Source of the DNA: Companilactobacillus formosensis
GTDB taxonomy: Bacteria; Bacillota; Bacilli; Lactobacillales; Lactobacillaceae
Length of the DNA: 64,000 nucleotides
Assembly: GCF_005405305.1 (NCBI RefSeq)
Contig: NZ_BJDU01000003.1
Location: 62,001 to 126,000, forward strand
Direction: 5' to 3'
Shown: in pieces, positions 4,970 to 13,906 of the stretch
How the letters are laid out: the number at the start of each line of letters is the position of its first letter
Numbering within the stretch: position 1 is the first letter of the stretch
Translations under genes and position numbers: made by a program
The notes under the pieces: generated by a model
Database searches by the model: none
Told to the model about the DNA's origin: nothing
The model's input: only the letters and a program-made list of their open reading frames with translations

Positions 4970-6664
4970 ATTCAAGATTATATTAACAAGGTTTTAAATG
5001 GTGACATACTCACATGTAAATCGGTTTTAAACGCCGTAAAACGTCACGAAAATGACTTGAAACGTACTAAAGACCCTGACTTTCCATATGAGTTTGACCA
5101 AGAACTTGCCAATAAAGCAGTTAAATTTATCGAGATGTTGCCAGACCCTAAAGGTGGCACTCATAAACTAGCCGGTTTCCAGAAATTTATTATTGAAAAC
5201 ATATATGGCTGGGTTAGAAAAGATAATCATGGATTACGTCGCTATCACAAGGTGTTTGTTTCAATGGCAAGAAAACAGGGTAAAACCCTATTAATTGCTG
5301 GGATTATCCTGTATGAATTTCTATTTGGTAAGAATCCAGAACGTTCCAGACAGATATTTTGTACCGCTAATGACAAGGAACAAGCTAAGATTGCATTTGA
5401 AATGGCTCGTAAGCAATTAGACCAGTTGCGTGCTAGATACCCAGATGTTAAGAAGTCAACCAAGAAAATTCGCGAGTTACTTATTAACTTGGATGACGAT
5501 TCTTATGTTCGTCCTCTCTCTCGTGATACTGGAGCAATTGATGGATTTGAACCACAACTTGGAGTCCTGGATGAATACGGAGCAAGCAAGACAAATGAAA
5601 TGATGGAACTACTCGAATCTGGTCAAGGTCAACTTGATAATCCTTTAATTGTTATTATTTCAACAGCCAATTTTAATATGAATGCACCCATGTTCACTGT
5701 GGAATATCCACGAGCTAAAGAGATTCTTAAAAATAAAATTACTGATGATCAGTATTTTGCTTTCATCGCTGAGCAAGAATCGATTGAAGAAATTGAGAAT
5801 CCAAACATGTGGATTAAATCTAATCCATTACTTGAGGTTAAAGGATTGCAAAAGAAATTGAATAAGTATCTGGCTAAACGTTGGGAAGTTGCAAAGCAAA
5901 CTGGCGAAAAAAACGCCGTATTAGTTAAGAATTTTAATATGTGGCGTCAAGCAGAAGAGAATTCATTTATCGATATTGAAGCGTGGAAAAATGCTGAAGT
6001 AGACATGCCAGACATAACAGGTAAACGTGCCTGGATTGGTATTGATGTTGGTAAGAGTTCTGATTTATTTGCGGTTGATTGGTTGGTTCCTATCGATGGT
6101 ATTTGGTACCTGGATAATTACGATTTTGTTGGAACTAAATATGGATTAGATGCCAAAATCAAACGAGATAGAATGGACTATCGAAAGTTTGAAGAACTTG
6201 GATATTGTGAGATTACTAAGCTTGAGTCAGGAGTAATTGACCAGGATAGAGTTTACGAATGGCTAGAGAATTTCATAGCTAGAAATGATTTAGATGTCCA
6301 GGGTATTTACTTCGACCCTTACCAATATGGACCGTTGATGGCAAAAATTGAAAAAAATCATCCAGAATGGGAACAAGTTTCAATTAGACAAGGGACCATG
6401 ACATTATCAGCACCAACTAAACAATTTAGAGATGATATTATTTCTGGCAAGATTAAGCATTCTAAGAATGCAATTCTTACTACTGCTGCTACTAATGCTG
6501 TGGTAATGACTGATAACAACGGTGTTCGTATTGACAAGAATAAATATTCAAATAAGATTGATCCGATTGATGCGGCTCTCAATCCTTATGCAATCTGCTT
6601 CACTGAAAATATAGATAATTACTTAACTGATGATTATGTTATGAGTGCTGATTTTGGATTTTAG
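4970..6664 (+). CDS. terL: Terminase large subunit, probable ATT start
   Basis: The 564-residue packaging motor has an N-terminal ATPase (Walker A-like SMARKQGKT, Walker B VLDEYG) and a C-terminal RNase H-like nuclease (acidic residues in GIDVGKSSD, YFDPYQYG and KIDPIDAALNP). The longest ATG/GTG/TTG frame begins only at TTG 5,057. However, the same frame is open upstream to ATT 4,970, AAGGAGGTGG ends a few bases before it, and the extra 29 residues (xQDYINKVLNG...) match the family's usual N-terminus as I know it. Translation therefore most likely starts at ATT. Confidence 0.9.
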   Translation: MQDYINKVLNGDILTCKSVLNAVKRHENDLKRTKDPDFPYEFDQELANKAVKFIEMLPDPKGGTHKLAGFQKFIIENIYGWVRKDNHGLRRYHKVFVSMARKQGKTLLIAGIILYEFLFGKNPERSRQIFCTANDKEQAKIAFEMARKQLDQLRARYPDVKKSTKKIRELLINLDDDSYVRPLSRDTGAIDGFEPQLGVLDEYGASKTNEMMELLESGQGQLDNPLIVIISTANFNMNAPMFTVEYPRAKEILKNKITDDQYFAFIAEQESIEEIENPNMWIKSNPLLEVKGLQKKLNKYLAKRWEVAKQTGEKNAVLVKNFNMWRQAEENSFIDIEAWKNAEVDMPDITGKRAWIGIDVGKSSDLFAVDWLVPIDGIWYLDNYDFVGTKYGLDAKIKRDRMDYRKFEELGYCEITKLESGVIDQDRVYEWLENFIARNDLDVQGIYFDPYQYGPLMAKIEKNHPEWEQVSIRQGTMTLSAPTKQFRDDIISGKIKHSKNAILTTAATNAVVMTDNNGVRIDKNKYSNKIDPIDAALNPYAICFTENIDNYLTDDYVMSADFGF

Positions 6665-6681
6665 GATTTTAGGAGATGAAA

Positions 6682-6849
6682 ATGAAAAATATATTTAAAT
6701 GGATAGCTTTGAACTTGCCACAAATTTTATTGATTTGCGGTTTTTTTGTGTTCTCGATTGGCTGGTATTTCGTTAGTTTACCAGCTGGGTTGATTGCAAC
6801 AGGAATTTCATTGATTATCCTAGCATTTTTAATAATTAAATCTGACTAG
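6682..6849 (+). CDS. DUF1056-like small membrane protein
   Basis: This 55-residue ORF is almost entirely two hydrophobic helices and begins MKNIFKWIALNLPQ. Small DUF1056 proteins are typically encoded between terL and portal in lactobacillus and lactococcus phages, as here. AGGAG lies 6 nt before ATG 6,682; an in-frame ATG at 6,676 would abut the site and is less likely. Role unknown. Confidence 0.7.
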   Translation: MKNIFKWIALNLPQILLICGFFVFSIGWYFVSLPAGLIATGISLIILAFLIIKSD

Positions 6850-6864
6850 AAGGGAGGTGAATAG

Positions 6865-8136
6865 ATGAGCTTTTTTAGAAGTTTAAATGATTCTAGCAAT
6901 GATTGGGCTATGGACTATTTGAATAACGGTATTTTGCCAAGCAATCGAAATTTTATGGGAATCGGTGCTTTGAATAATTCAGATGTATTGACTGCTGTTT
7001 CGATTGTGGCTGGTGATGTTGCTAGATTCCCTATTTTGCAAATTAGAGATAGTGATGATTCAATTGTGGACGAGAATACTGTTACCTACCTATTAAATAA
7101 GAAATCTAATGATGATAGTTCCGCATACTTCTGGAAATTTGCCATGATGGTTAATGCGATTTTGACTGGTAATTCGTACACACGTATTATTCGTGACCCT
7201 ACGACATACGGTAAGAACGCTGGTAAAGCAATAGAATTAGAATTTTTCCCACCTTCACAAGTGGCAATTAATTATCGAGATAGACCAGGTGTAAAACGTG
7301 AATATTACTATACGTTTTACCCGGAAGATGACAGAAAGTCGTTTGATTTAGAACCAGAAGATGTTATACATTTTAAATTCTTTAGTTCCGACGGGATTGT
7401 TGGTAGGTCGCCACTTTTATCGCTTGGAGACGAAATCAATTTACAAAAGTCTGGTGTTGATACGCTAGGACGATTCTTTAAGTCAGGTCTTAAAGGCTCA
7501 ATTTTAAAGGTTAATGGAGCTAAGCTCAGCAAAGAAGCACGTAGAAAGATTAGAACTGATTTTGAATATGCTCAAGAAGGCGATTCAAACGGTCCTATCG
7601 TTACTGATTCGACAATGGACTATCAACCATTAGAAGTAGATACAAGCGTTCTGAATTTAATTAATTCCAACAATTGGTCCACATCACAGATTGCTAAAGC
7701 AATGAGAATACCAGCCTATAAATTGGCAATTAATTCTCCTAACCAATCGGTGAATCAGTTAGCGGCTGGATATATCAGTAATGACTTGCCGTTTTACTTT
7801 GAGCCAATCGTTAGTGAATTTGAAATGAAATTACTGACTGATAAAGAACGTCACAAGTACCATTTTGAATTTGATACTCGTAAACAAACAGCAAGACCAG
7901 TCACTGAACTGATGGCTATGGTCGAACATAATGTCTTAACGCCTAATGAAGTTAGAGCCGAATTAGGTAAGAAAGCTGATGATAAAACTTCTGAAATGAA
8001 TGAATATCAATCAACATTAAACACAGTTTCTTTGGGCTTGAAAGATGAATATCAAAAGAATAATAAGGCTCAACCGAAAGGAGGTGATGTTAATGGAACT
8101 AAGAACAACACAAACCAAAGTGGAAGTCAGAAGTGA
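6865..8136 (+). CDS. Phage portal protein, HK97 type
   Basis: The 423-residue protein has the size and order of HK97-like portals, which form the dodecameric vertex ring through which DNA enters and leaves the head. Recognisable stretches are NNSDVLTAVSIVAGDVARFP near residue 40 and the QKSGVDTLGRFFKSGLKG region in the middle. GGGAGGTGA precedes the ATG. The 3' end overlaps the protease gene by 44 nt. Confidence 0.88.
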   Translation: MSFFRSLNDSSNDWAMDYLNNGILPSNRNFMGIGALNNSDVLTAVSIVAGDVARFPILQIRDSDDSIVDENTVTYLLNKKSNDDSSAYFWKFAMMVNAILTGNSYTRIIRDPTTYGKNAGKAIELEFFPPSQVAINYRDRPGVKREYYYTFYPEDDRKSFDLEPEDVIHFKFFSSDGIVGRSPLLSLGDEINLQKSGVDTLGRFFKSGLKGSILKVNGAKLSKEARRKIRTDFEYAQEGDSNGPIVTDSTMDYQPLEVDTSVLNLINSNNWSTSQIAKAMRIPAYKLAINSPNQSVNQLAAGYISNDLPFYFEPIVSEFEMKLLTDKERHKYHFEFDTRKQTARPVTELMAMVEHNVLTPNEVRAELGKKADDKTSEMNEYQSTLNTVSLGLKDEYQKNNKAQPKGGDVNGTKNNTNQSGSQK

Positions 8137-8704
8137 CGAAGAAAATTCACGAACGGTTGAAGGCTATGCACTTAAATTTAATACACGTTCACAACCTTTA
8201 GCTGACAACTATTTTATCGAAACACTAGATAAACGGTGCCTTGATAATACTGACATGAGTAATGTGGTAGCCACTTTTAACCACGATCAATCTAAATTGT
8301 TAGGTCGTTCAGGTGTCAATTTAGCTTTGACCAAGGACGATACCGGATTGAGATTTAAAATTGATTTACCAAATACTACAACTGCAAACGATGTGCTAGA
8401 AGAAGTCAGAATGGGAATCTTGTCTCAATGTTCTTTCGCATTCTCGTTGCCAGACGATGGTAGCGGAAGCGAATGGCATGAGTCAGATATTGATGGTGTG
8501 GAGTATGAAAGAACAATTCTCTCAATCGATAAATTGTATGATGTTTCGATTGTTACCACACCAGCCTATGCGGATACAAACGTGTCTGTAGGCAAACGTT
8601 CAATGGAAGTAGTTAACAAACTAAAAGAAGAACCGTTAATTAAAGCCAGAGAGCTTAAACGACAAGAAGCTTTACGAAAACTAAATGTGGATTATTTGAA
8701 ATAG
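8093..8704 (+). CDS. Prohead protease, HK97 family (S78)
   Basis: The 203-residue maturation protease has the family features VEGYALKFN at the start, a His in TFNHD and a Ser in QCSFAF, the likely catalytic pair. It processes the capsid scaffold during head assembly. ATG 8,093 is chosen because AAAGGAGG ends 8 nt upstream; the frame extends further 5' inside portal but without a better site. It sits between portal and capsid as expected. Confidence 0.87.
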   Translation: MELRTTQTKVEVRSDEENSRTVEGYALKFNTRSQPLADNYFIETLDKRCLDNTDMSNVVATFNHDQSKLLGRSGVNLALTKDDTGLRFKIDLPNTTTANDVLEEVRMGILSQCSFAFSLPDDGSGSEWHESDIDGVEYERTILSIDKLYDVSIVTTPAYADTNVSVGKRSMEVVNKLKEEPLIKARELKRQEALRKLNVDYLK

Positions 8705-8760
8705 GTTGCTGAGCTTAATCGGTGACCTTTTTAATACTCAAAAAATAAGGAGATTAGTTA

Positions 8761-9894
8761 ATGCTAACAGAAATTATTAAAGAATTACGCAATAAAATTG
8801 CGGATCAAGAAGAAAAAAGAAGTAAGAAAGCAAAAGAAACTCGCTCAATTCTTGAAAACAAAGAATCTACAGACGAAGAAATTGCTTCTGCTAATAAGGC
8901 TGCAAGTGAAGTTCGTAAAATGGACGAACAAATCGAAGCTGACAAAGAAAAGCTTAGAAACTACGAAGCTACTGCTAAGACCCCTGACAATCACAAAGAA
9001 CCAGAAGGTAGAAAAATTAGTGCAGAAGATGAAGAAAAGCGGTCATTGAATGAATTCTTACATTCTAAGGGTGAAGTTCGTGATGGTATCACAAGTCCTA
9101 ACGTTGGTGTAACAATTCCAGAATCAATTGTTTATAATCCTGAAAACGAAGTTAAATCAGCAACTGACTTATCTCAATTGGTTCAACACTTTGCAGCTAC
9201 AACAGCAAGTGGTGAATATCCAATTTTGAAACGTGCAACAGCAACACTAAATACCGTTGAAGAATTGGCAAAGAATCCTGAACTAGCAAAGCCTGATTTT
9301 GAAAATATTCCATGGAAGATTAATACATATCGTGGTGCTATTCCAATTTCAAACGAAGCTATTCAAGATTCAGCCATTGATTTAACTGGATTGGTATCTA
9401 GAAACGCTCTAGAACAAAAGATCAATACAACTAATGTTGCTATTTCAACAATTCTTAAATCATTCACAGCAAAAACAGTGACCGGCGAGTCTGTAGACGA
9501 TATTAAACATATTCTCAACGTTGACCTTGATCCTGCTTATAATAAGTCAATTGTTGCATCACAAAGCTTCTATAACTATCTAGACACTCTAAAGGACAAT
9601 AATGGCCAATATTTACTACATCAACCAATCGCTGACGGTTCACCAGTCACATTGCTAGGTGTTCCTGTGATTGTAGTTGAAGATACTGCCTTGGGTCTAG
9701 CTGGAGAAGCTCACGCTTGGATTGGTGATTTGCAACGTGCCGTTGTTATGGCTGACAGATTGGATATTCAAGTACGTTGGGTAGACAACGATATTTACGG
9801 TCAATATCTACAAGCAGTTACACGTTTCTGTGCTGTAAAAGCTGATGAAAACGCTGGTTACTTCTTAACACAAGGTGAAGCCCCAAAAGCGTAA
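8761..9894 (+). CDS. Major capsid protein, HK97 fold
   Basis: Residues 1 to about 95 are a highly charged coiled coil, acting as the scaffold (delta) domain. The HK97-fold capsid domain follows (NVGVTIPESIV onward to KADENAGYFLTQGEAPKA). The protease probably cleaves near the KRSLNEFLHSK junction (inference). AAGGAGATTAGTTA precedes the ATG. The last codons contain CCCAAAA at 9,882-9,888, a -1 slippery heptamer in the correct register, which would join the protein to the Ig-like domain encoded just downstream. Confidence 0.9.
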   Translation: MLTEIIKELRNKIADQEEKRSKKAKETRSILENKESTDEEIASANKAASEVRKMDEQIEADKEKLRNYEATAKTPDNHKEPEGRKISAEDEEKRSLNEFLHSKGEVRDGITSPNVGVTIPESIVYNPENEVKSATDLSQLVQHFAATTASGEYPILKRATATLNTVEELAKNPELAKPDFENIPWKINTYRGAIPISNEAIQDSAIDLTGLVSRNALEQKINTTNVAISTILKSFTAKTVTGESVDDIKHILNVDLDPAYNKSIVASQSFYNYLDTLKDNNGQYLLHQPIADGSPVTLLGVPVIVVEDTALGLAGEAHAWIGDLQRAVVMADRLDIQVRWVDNDIYGQYLQAVTRFCAVKADENAGYFLTQGEAPKA

Positions 9895-10148
9895 CGGGCG
9901 TGACATTGGATAATTCAAAACTAGTTTTAAAAGTAGGTGATATAGCCACTTTAAAGCCAAGCATTGAGCCATCTGATGCGGATAATTTGAATTATTCATT
10001 TAGTACGTCCGATTCTAAGGTTGCTACAGTGACACCAAAAGCTGGTAAGGTAACTGCTGTTTCTGCTGGTACAACAACTATAACAGTAACAACAGAAGAC
10101 GGTAGTAAGACGGCAACTTGTGAAGTTACAGTAACAGCCACCGAATAG
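9885..10148 (+). CDS. Ig-like (Big_2) extension of the capsid protein via -1 frameshift
   Basis: The -1 frame is open from 9,879 to the TAG at 10,146-10,148. Slippage at C_CCA_AAA gives ...APK then SVTGVTLDNSKLVLKVGD..., a Big_2/Ig-like domain of about 85 residues with typical SSDSKVATVTPKAGKVTAVSAG-type strands. The VTGVTLD beginning of such domains is encoded before the GTG at 9,900. That, and the lack of a ribosome binding site there, favours expression as a minor capsid fusion rather than a separate gene. Ig-like decorations on phage capsids are thought to bind carbohydrates at the cell surface. Confidence 0.75.
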   Translation, partial: KSVTGVTLDNSKLVLKVGDIATLKPSIEPSDADNLNYSFSTSDSKVATVTPKAGKVTAVSAGTTTITVTTEDGSKTATCEVTVTATE

Positions 10149-10159
10149 GAGGTTAGTTA

Positions 10160-10501
10160 ATGGAAGAAAATACCAAACTTTTAACCGACCAGCAATTTAA
10201 AACACTAAAACTTTACTGCAAGATTGACCAGGACTTTGATGATGATGTTTTAAATGAATTGATTGAATCCGGAGCTAGCGAGATTGCTCACGCTATTTCT
10301 AGCACAAAACAACCTAGTGATTTTATTTCTGATCATAGATTCTTTGTTGCTCTCATGAAATATGTTGAAGAAGACTACTACTATCGTGGAACTGGTTCGG
10401 AGGTCATGAGATTCCCATTACAAAACACAACAATCAACAATGTTATCAGTCAATTGCGTGCTGAGGAGGTCGATAGTAATGAGACTGACTCACATGACTG
10501 A
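10160..10501 (+). CDS. Head-tail connector (gp6-like)
   Basis: The 113-residue mostly helical protein has the DDDVLNELIESGASEIAHAI signature of the phage gp6-like connector family, which forms the adaptor ring under the portal. TAGGAGGTTAGTTA provides the ribosome binding site. It lies directly after the capsid region and overlaps the next gene. Confidence 0.75.
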   Translation: MEENTKLLTDQQFKTLKLYCKIDQDFDDDVLNELIESGASEIAHAISSTKQPSDFISDHRFFVALMKYVEEDYYYRGTGSEVMRFPLQNTTINNVISQLRAEEVDSNETDSHD

Positions 10502-10817
10502 GCGTATTGAATTTCTTGGAAGTAAAGAAGTTCAAAATAAATACGGCGTGATGGTTCCACAAAAGGATGTGCCATTATTTAGCTGTTGGGCAGAAGTTCT
10601 TAATACTCCAATTAGGGAGTTTAAAGACGCCACGACTAAAGTTGGTAATCGTAAGGAATCACCTAATTTCGCTATTAAGTTTGAGCCTCAAAGATTGATT
10701 GATTCATCCTGGAAAGTAAAGTGGCGTGGAAACATTTATCAAATAACCGGAATTGATGAGGATTTTGATAAGCGGGATTTAACTAAATTGGAATGCAAGG
10801 CGGTGGATGGAAAATGA
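10479..10817 (+). CDS. Head closure / head-tail joining protein
   Basis: The 112-residue product is beta-rich (RIEFLG, CWAEVLNTPIREF, VKWRGNIYQITGIDEDFDKRDLTKLEC), matching the SPP1 gp16-like stopper family. The open frame extends upstream to 10,440, but GAGGAGG at 10,463-10,469 points to ATG 10,479. Its stop overlaps the next ATG as ATGA. Confidence 0.75.
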   Translation: MRLTHMTERIEFLGSKEVQNKYGVMVPQKDVPLFSCWAEVLNTPIREFKDATTKVGNRKESPNFAIKFEPQRLIDSSWKVKWRGNIYQITGIDEDFDKRDLTKLECKAVDGK

Positions 10818-11191
10818 CAGTAACTGGAGCTGAAGAACTTTTAAGTAACATTAAAATGCTTGAAGCAGGTTATGACCGCAAGGCTAGAAAAGCGGTACGG
10901 GATGGTGGTAAGCATTTTGGTGAAACATTGGCACAGAATACGCCTGTCAGCACCGAAGACCACTCTGGAAAGGGTCCATTACGTGATCACATGAAAGTTG
11001 GAAGTGTTTCAGTTAAAACTGGTGAATATGAAGTACCAGTTGGATATGACCGGACTAAAGGACCTATTGCTCACTTTCCAAACTCTGGAACTTCCAAGCA
11101 AGACCCACAACATTTTATCGAGAAAACTCAAGACGGAACTAGAGATGCCGTACTTCAAATATTTGTTGATAACTTAAAGGTTGGTGACTGA
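10814..11191 (+). CDS. HK97 gp10-like tail-connector protein
   Basis: The 125-residue protein contains AEELLSNIKMLEAGYDRKARKAVRDGG and a later VGYDRTKGPIAHFPNSGTSKQDPQHFIEKT, typical of the HK97 gp10 family acting at the head-tail interface. ATG 10,814 overlaps the preceding stop, and AAGGCGG lies upstream. An in-frame ATG at 10,793 has no site. Confidence 0.78.
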   Translation: MTVTGAEELLSNIKMLEAGYDRKARKAVRDGGKHFGETLAQNTPVSTEDHSGKGPLRDHMKVGSVSVKTGEYEVPVGYDRTKGPIAHFPNSGTSKQDPQHFIEKTQDGTRDAVLQIFVDNLKVGD

Positions 11192-11192
11192 T

Positions 11193-11606
11193 ATGAATGA
11201 GTACGACGTTTTTAGCTTTTTAAATTCTGATGAGATCAATAATTATATGAATGAAATTCGTGGGAATGAAATCGATGTGCCTCAAATATATACAGGCACA
11301 CCAGACCAGGGCTTTATCCAAAATAAAAACGCCCCTTGGATTCGAATTACTGCAATTCCAGGTGACGAGGTAACTTATGCCGATGATAAACGTTTAATTG
11401 AATATCCACGAGTTCAAATAGATTTTTGGATATTGAATTATAAGGTTGAAGAATTATTAAAGTTAGAACAAATGATTTACGATAAAATGTTTGCTCACGG
11501 ATTCGAACGATATTACAAAAATCACAATCGTGATGTTGACATGACGGACCTACAAATGGTCCAAGGAAACTTTGAATATCAAGGTTTTAGTCCAAACGAG
11601 GACTAA
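11193..11606 (+). CDS. Tail completion / DUF806-like protein
   Basis: The 137-residue protein occupies the tail-terminator slot between the gp10-like gene and the major tail protein. Sequence such as VPQIYTGTPDQGFIQNKNAP and RVQIDFWI resembles DUF806 proteins of lactobacillus phages. It probably caps the tail tube (inference from position). ATG 11,193 is preferred to TTG 11,181. Confidence 0.65.
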   Translation: MNEYDVFSFLNSDEINNYMNEIRGNEIDVPQIYTGTPDQGFIQNKNAPWIRITAIPGDEVTYADDKRLIEYPRVQIDFWILNYKVEELLKLEQMIYDKMFAHGFERYYKNHNRDVDMTDLQMVQGNFEYQGFSPNED

Positions 11607-11644
11607 GGCTTTTTTTAATACAAAAAAACAAGGAGATTTATTAA

Positions 11645-12238
11645 ATGGGAAAAGCAAAATTTGGTGCATCTAATTTTTATTATGGAGTCGTAAAGGATGA
11701 TTTAGTGGCCGATGGTCCTAAGAAAATGCCAGGACTAACTGAAGCAAAAATGGATTTAAAAAATGAAATGAAGGCTATTGCGGCAGATGATGGTCCATAT
11801 GTAACTCTTTCTGGTGGTATTTCAGAAGCCACTTTGGATATCAAGTTATTAGATATTGCTTCCGAAGCGAGAAAAGATTTCTTTGGGATTGAAGTCAAAA
11901 ACGGAGTTGAACTTTATAACAAGAACCTAAAGCCTAATGATATTGCAATCATGTTTGACACAAAAATGGATGACGGTACAAAGATTCACGTAGCAATGCT
12001 TAAAGGTAAATTCTCACTACCTGGTGTTGATACTAAGACCGTAGACGGTACTCCTGATCCAAATGCTGATGAAACTACAGGTACATTTGCTCCTCGTGGA
12101 GATTCAGAAGATGGAATCATGGTTGCAATTGGTCGTGAAGACAATGCTGACTTTGACTTAGAAAAGTTTAAGAGCTTCGTATTTCCTAAGACGGCAGACG
12201 ACTACACAGCTTTAGATACACCTGCACCTGAGGCGTAA
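11645..12238 (+). CDS. Major tail (tube) protein
   Basis: The 197-residue protein begins GKAKFGASNFYYGVV and contains GLTEAKMDLKNEMKAIAADDGPY, as in phi13/TP901-type tail tube proteins that polymerise around the tape measure. AAGGAGATTTATTA is the ribosome binding site. No Ig-like domain or obvious slippery extension is seen at its end. Confidence 0.85.
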   Translation: MGKAKFGASNFYYGVVKDDLVADGPKKMPGLTEAKMDLKNEMKAIAADDGPYVTLSGGISEATLDIKLLDIASEARKDFFGIEVKNGVELYNKNLKPNDIAIMFDTKMDDGTKIHVAMLKGKFSLPGVDTKTVDGTPDPNADETTGTFAPRGDSEDGIMVAIGREDNADFDLEKFKSFVFPKTADDYTALDTPAPEA

Positions 12239-12306
12239 TTGATTAAGAGCATACTCCCTCTCTGGTAGCGGTGGCGGACGGAATTGAATTTAAAGGAGAA
12301 ATATAT

Positions 12307-12648
12307 ATGGCTTATGAAGTTAACTTAATTATCAATGGAAAGAAAGAACAATTTAAACGTACTGAACCACCTTTTTTGAAGGAAATTACTAGAGCATTGG
12401 TATTACAACAGCATCAAGTTAGAATGTATGGCAAGAATGATGGCCCAACTGACAAAGACTTTGATAACAATTCAAAGGAAATTGCTAAATTTGCATCACA
12501 ATTCTTTAAGGACCAATTCACACAAGAAGACTTCTTAAACGGGGCAGACGGTGAAAATGTAACTGTTATCTCAAATATTATTGATCAATGTTTAGGAGTT
12601 AAGAACCCGGATGATATCGATACTGATAAGAGCAAAGCAAAAAAATAA
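12307..12648 (+). CDS. Tail assembly chaperone, short (G) form
   Basis: The 113-residue chaperone lies between the tail tube and tape measure genes. It binds the tape measure protein and tube subunits during assembly. AAAGGAG and the spacing support ATG 12,307; an in-frame GTG upstream is not needed. It ends SKAKK-stop, with a run of seven A (12,639-12,645) just before the TAA, the site for the -1 shift. Confidence 0.8.
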   Translation: MAYEVNLIINGKKEQFKRTEPPFLKEITRALVLQQHQVRMYGKNDGPTDKDFDNNSKEIAKFASQFFKDQFTQEDFLNGADGENVTVISNIIDQCLGVKNPDDIDTDKSKAKK

Positions 12649-12830
12649 CTGAGCAGACTTTAAAGGAATCGCTTAACAAACTCGATGAGTTTTATAAATC
12701 ATTAATGGGTCAGGGTTATAAATTAGCTGATTTGGATTCTATGACCATGGATGACGTTAAACGGATTAACCATATATATGAAGAGAAGGAAACCACCATT
12801 GATAAGGCGTTTCCTTTTTTGTTTGCCTAG
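12639..12830 (+). CDS. Tail assembly chaperone, -1 frameshift extension (GT form)
   Basis: The -1 frame is open from 12,630 to TAG 12,828-12,830 and has no plausible start of its own. Slippage on A_AAA_AAA at 12,639-12,645 joins the short form to about 61 more residues (ITEQTLKESLNKLDEFYKSL...). The fusion is about 174 residues. Programmed -1 shifting of the two genes before the tape measure is a hallmark of siphovirus tails. Both frame and site are directly visible. Confidence 0.85.
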   Translation, partial: KKITEQTLKESLNKLDEFYKSLMGQGYKLADLDSMTMDDVKRINHIYEEKETTIDKAFPFLFA

Positions 12831-12855
12831 ATTTCATAAAGAAAGGGGATAAGAT

Positions 12856-13906
12856 ATGGCTGGATCATTAGGACATTTAGCAGCTACTGTTAGCTTAAAT
12901 ATTGACCCTTTTAAACAATCATCAGCAGCTTTAATGTCCACGATTAAGAACACAAACACAGCGTTAAAACTGCAAGATAACTACGTAAAAGCCTATGGTA
13001 ATGCACTTAATTCAATGAGAACTCATTATTCTACTCTCTCTCAACAAATGAGCAACTATAATGCAAGACTTAAAGAACAAGAAGCAACTTATCAAAAACT
13101 TAATTCTCAGACTGCTAAGACAGCCGGTGAACAAGAGAAGTTAACTCGTAGACAGCAAAACGCTGCTAGTCAAATCAATAGAACTAAAAGTGCTATGAAC
13201 CAACTCGATTCCGAGATGGGACGTTTAGGACGTCAAATAGCACAACAAGAAACAAGTTGGTATAAAGCTGCTAACAATCTCAAGAAATTTAGTTCTGCGG
13301 CAACATCAGCTGGACAAAAAATGAGTTCAATGGGTTCAACTATGACCACGCGCGTTACAGCACCTATTGTGGCTGGTTTTGGTTATGCCGCTAAGTCTGC
13401 TATTGATTTTAATTCTCAAATTAAAAACATCGGTCCGCTATTACAAGCTAATGGCGAGAGTGCCGGACAAGTCAGACGTGAAATGACTCAAATGGCTGAT
13501 GCTTCTAAGAAGTGGTCAGTGCAATACGGTATTTCTACTAAGTCAATTAATTCTGGACTTGAAGAGTTGGTCAAACGTGGATATTCCGCTAAACAGGCAC
13601 TTGGAGCTATGCCAAGTATTTTGAATGCGGCTAAAGCTTCTGGCGATGATTTCAATTCTGTTATGACTGTTTCAACATCAACACTTGAACAGTTTGGATT
13701 GAAATCTAATACAACAGCTGGAATGCTTAAGAATACCCAACGTGTAACCGATAGTTTGACTTATACAGCTAATGCAACCGCTGCTGGATTCCAAGATATG
13801 GGCGATGCAATGACCTATGTTGGACCTACTGCACACGCGGCCGGAATTAGTTTGGAAGAAACAGCTGCTGCTATTGGTTTGATGAGTAATCAAGGTATCG
13901 AAGGGT
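12856..13906 (+). CDS. Tape measure protein, exon 1
   Basis: Exon 1 supplies 350 codons plus one base. An N-terminal coiled-coil region (about residues 30-150) precedes a conserved PhageMin_Tail-type domain (MTTRVTAPIVAGFGYAAKSA onward). The coding sense stays good up to SNQGIEG, then changes to intron sequence; the frame runs by chance to a stop at 13,989. AAAGGGG precedes the ATG. Ligation to exon 2 restores GIEG-SVAGTALRSALTRL, the continuous conserved sequence. Confidence 0.9.

Noticed and set aside
8798-9049. 83-codon Lys-rich ORF inside the capsid gene
   Set aside because: It is the +1 shadow of the charged scaffold region of the capsid gene and has no independent support.
9900-10148. 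Ig-like protein as an independent gene starting at GTG 9,900
   Set aside because: There is no ribosome binding site, and the domain's usual VTGVTLD start is encoded upstream in the same frame, reached only through the capsid frameshift.
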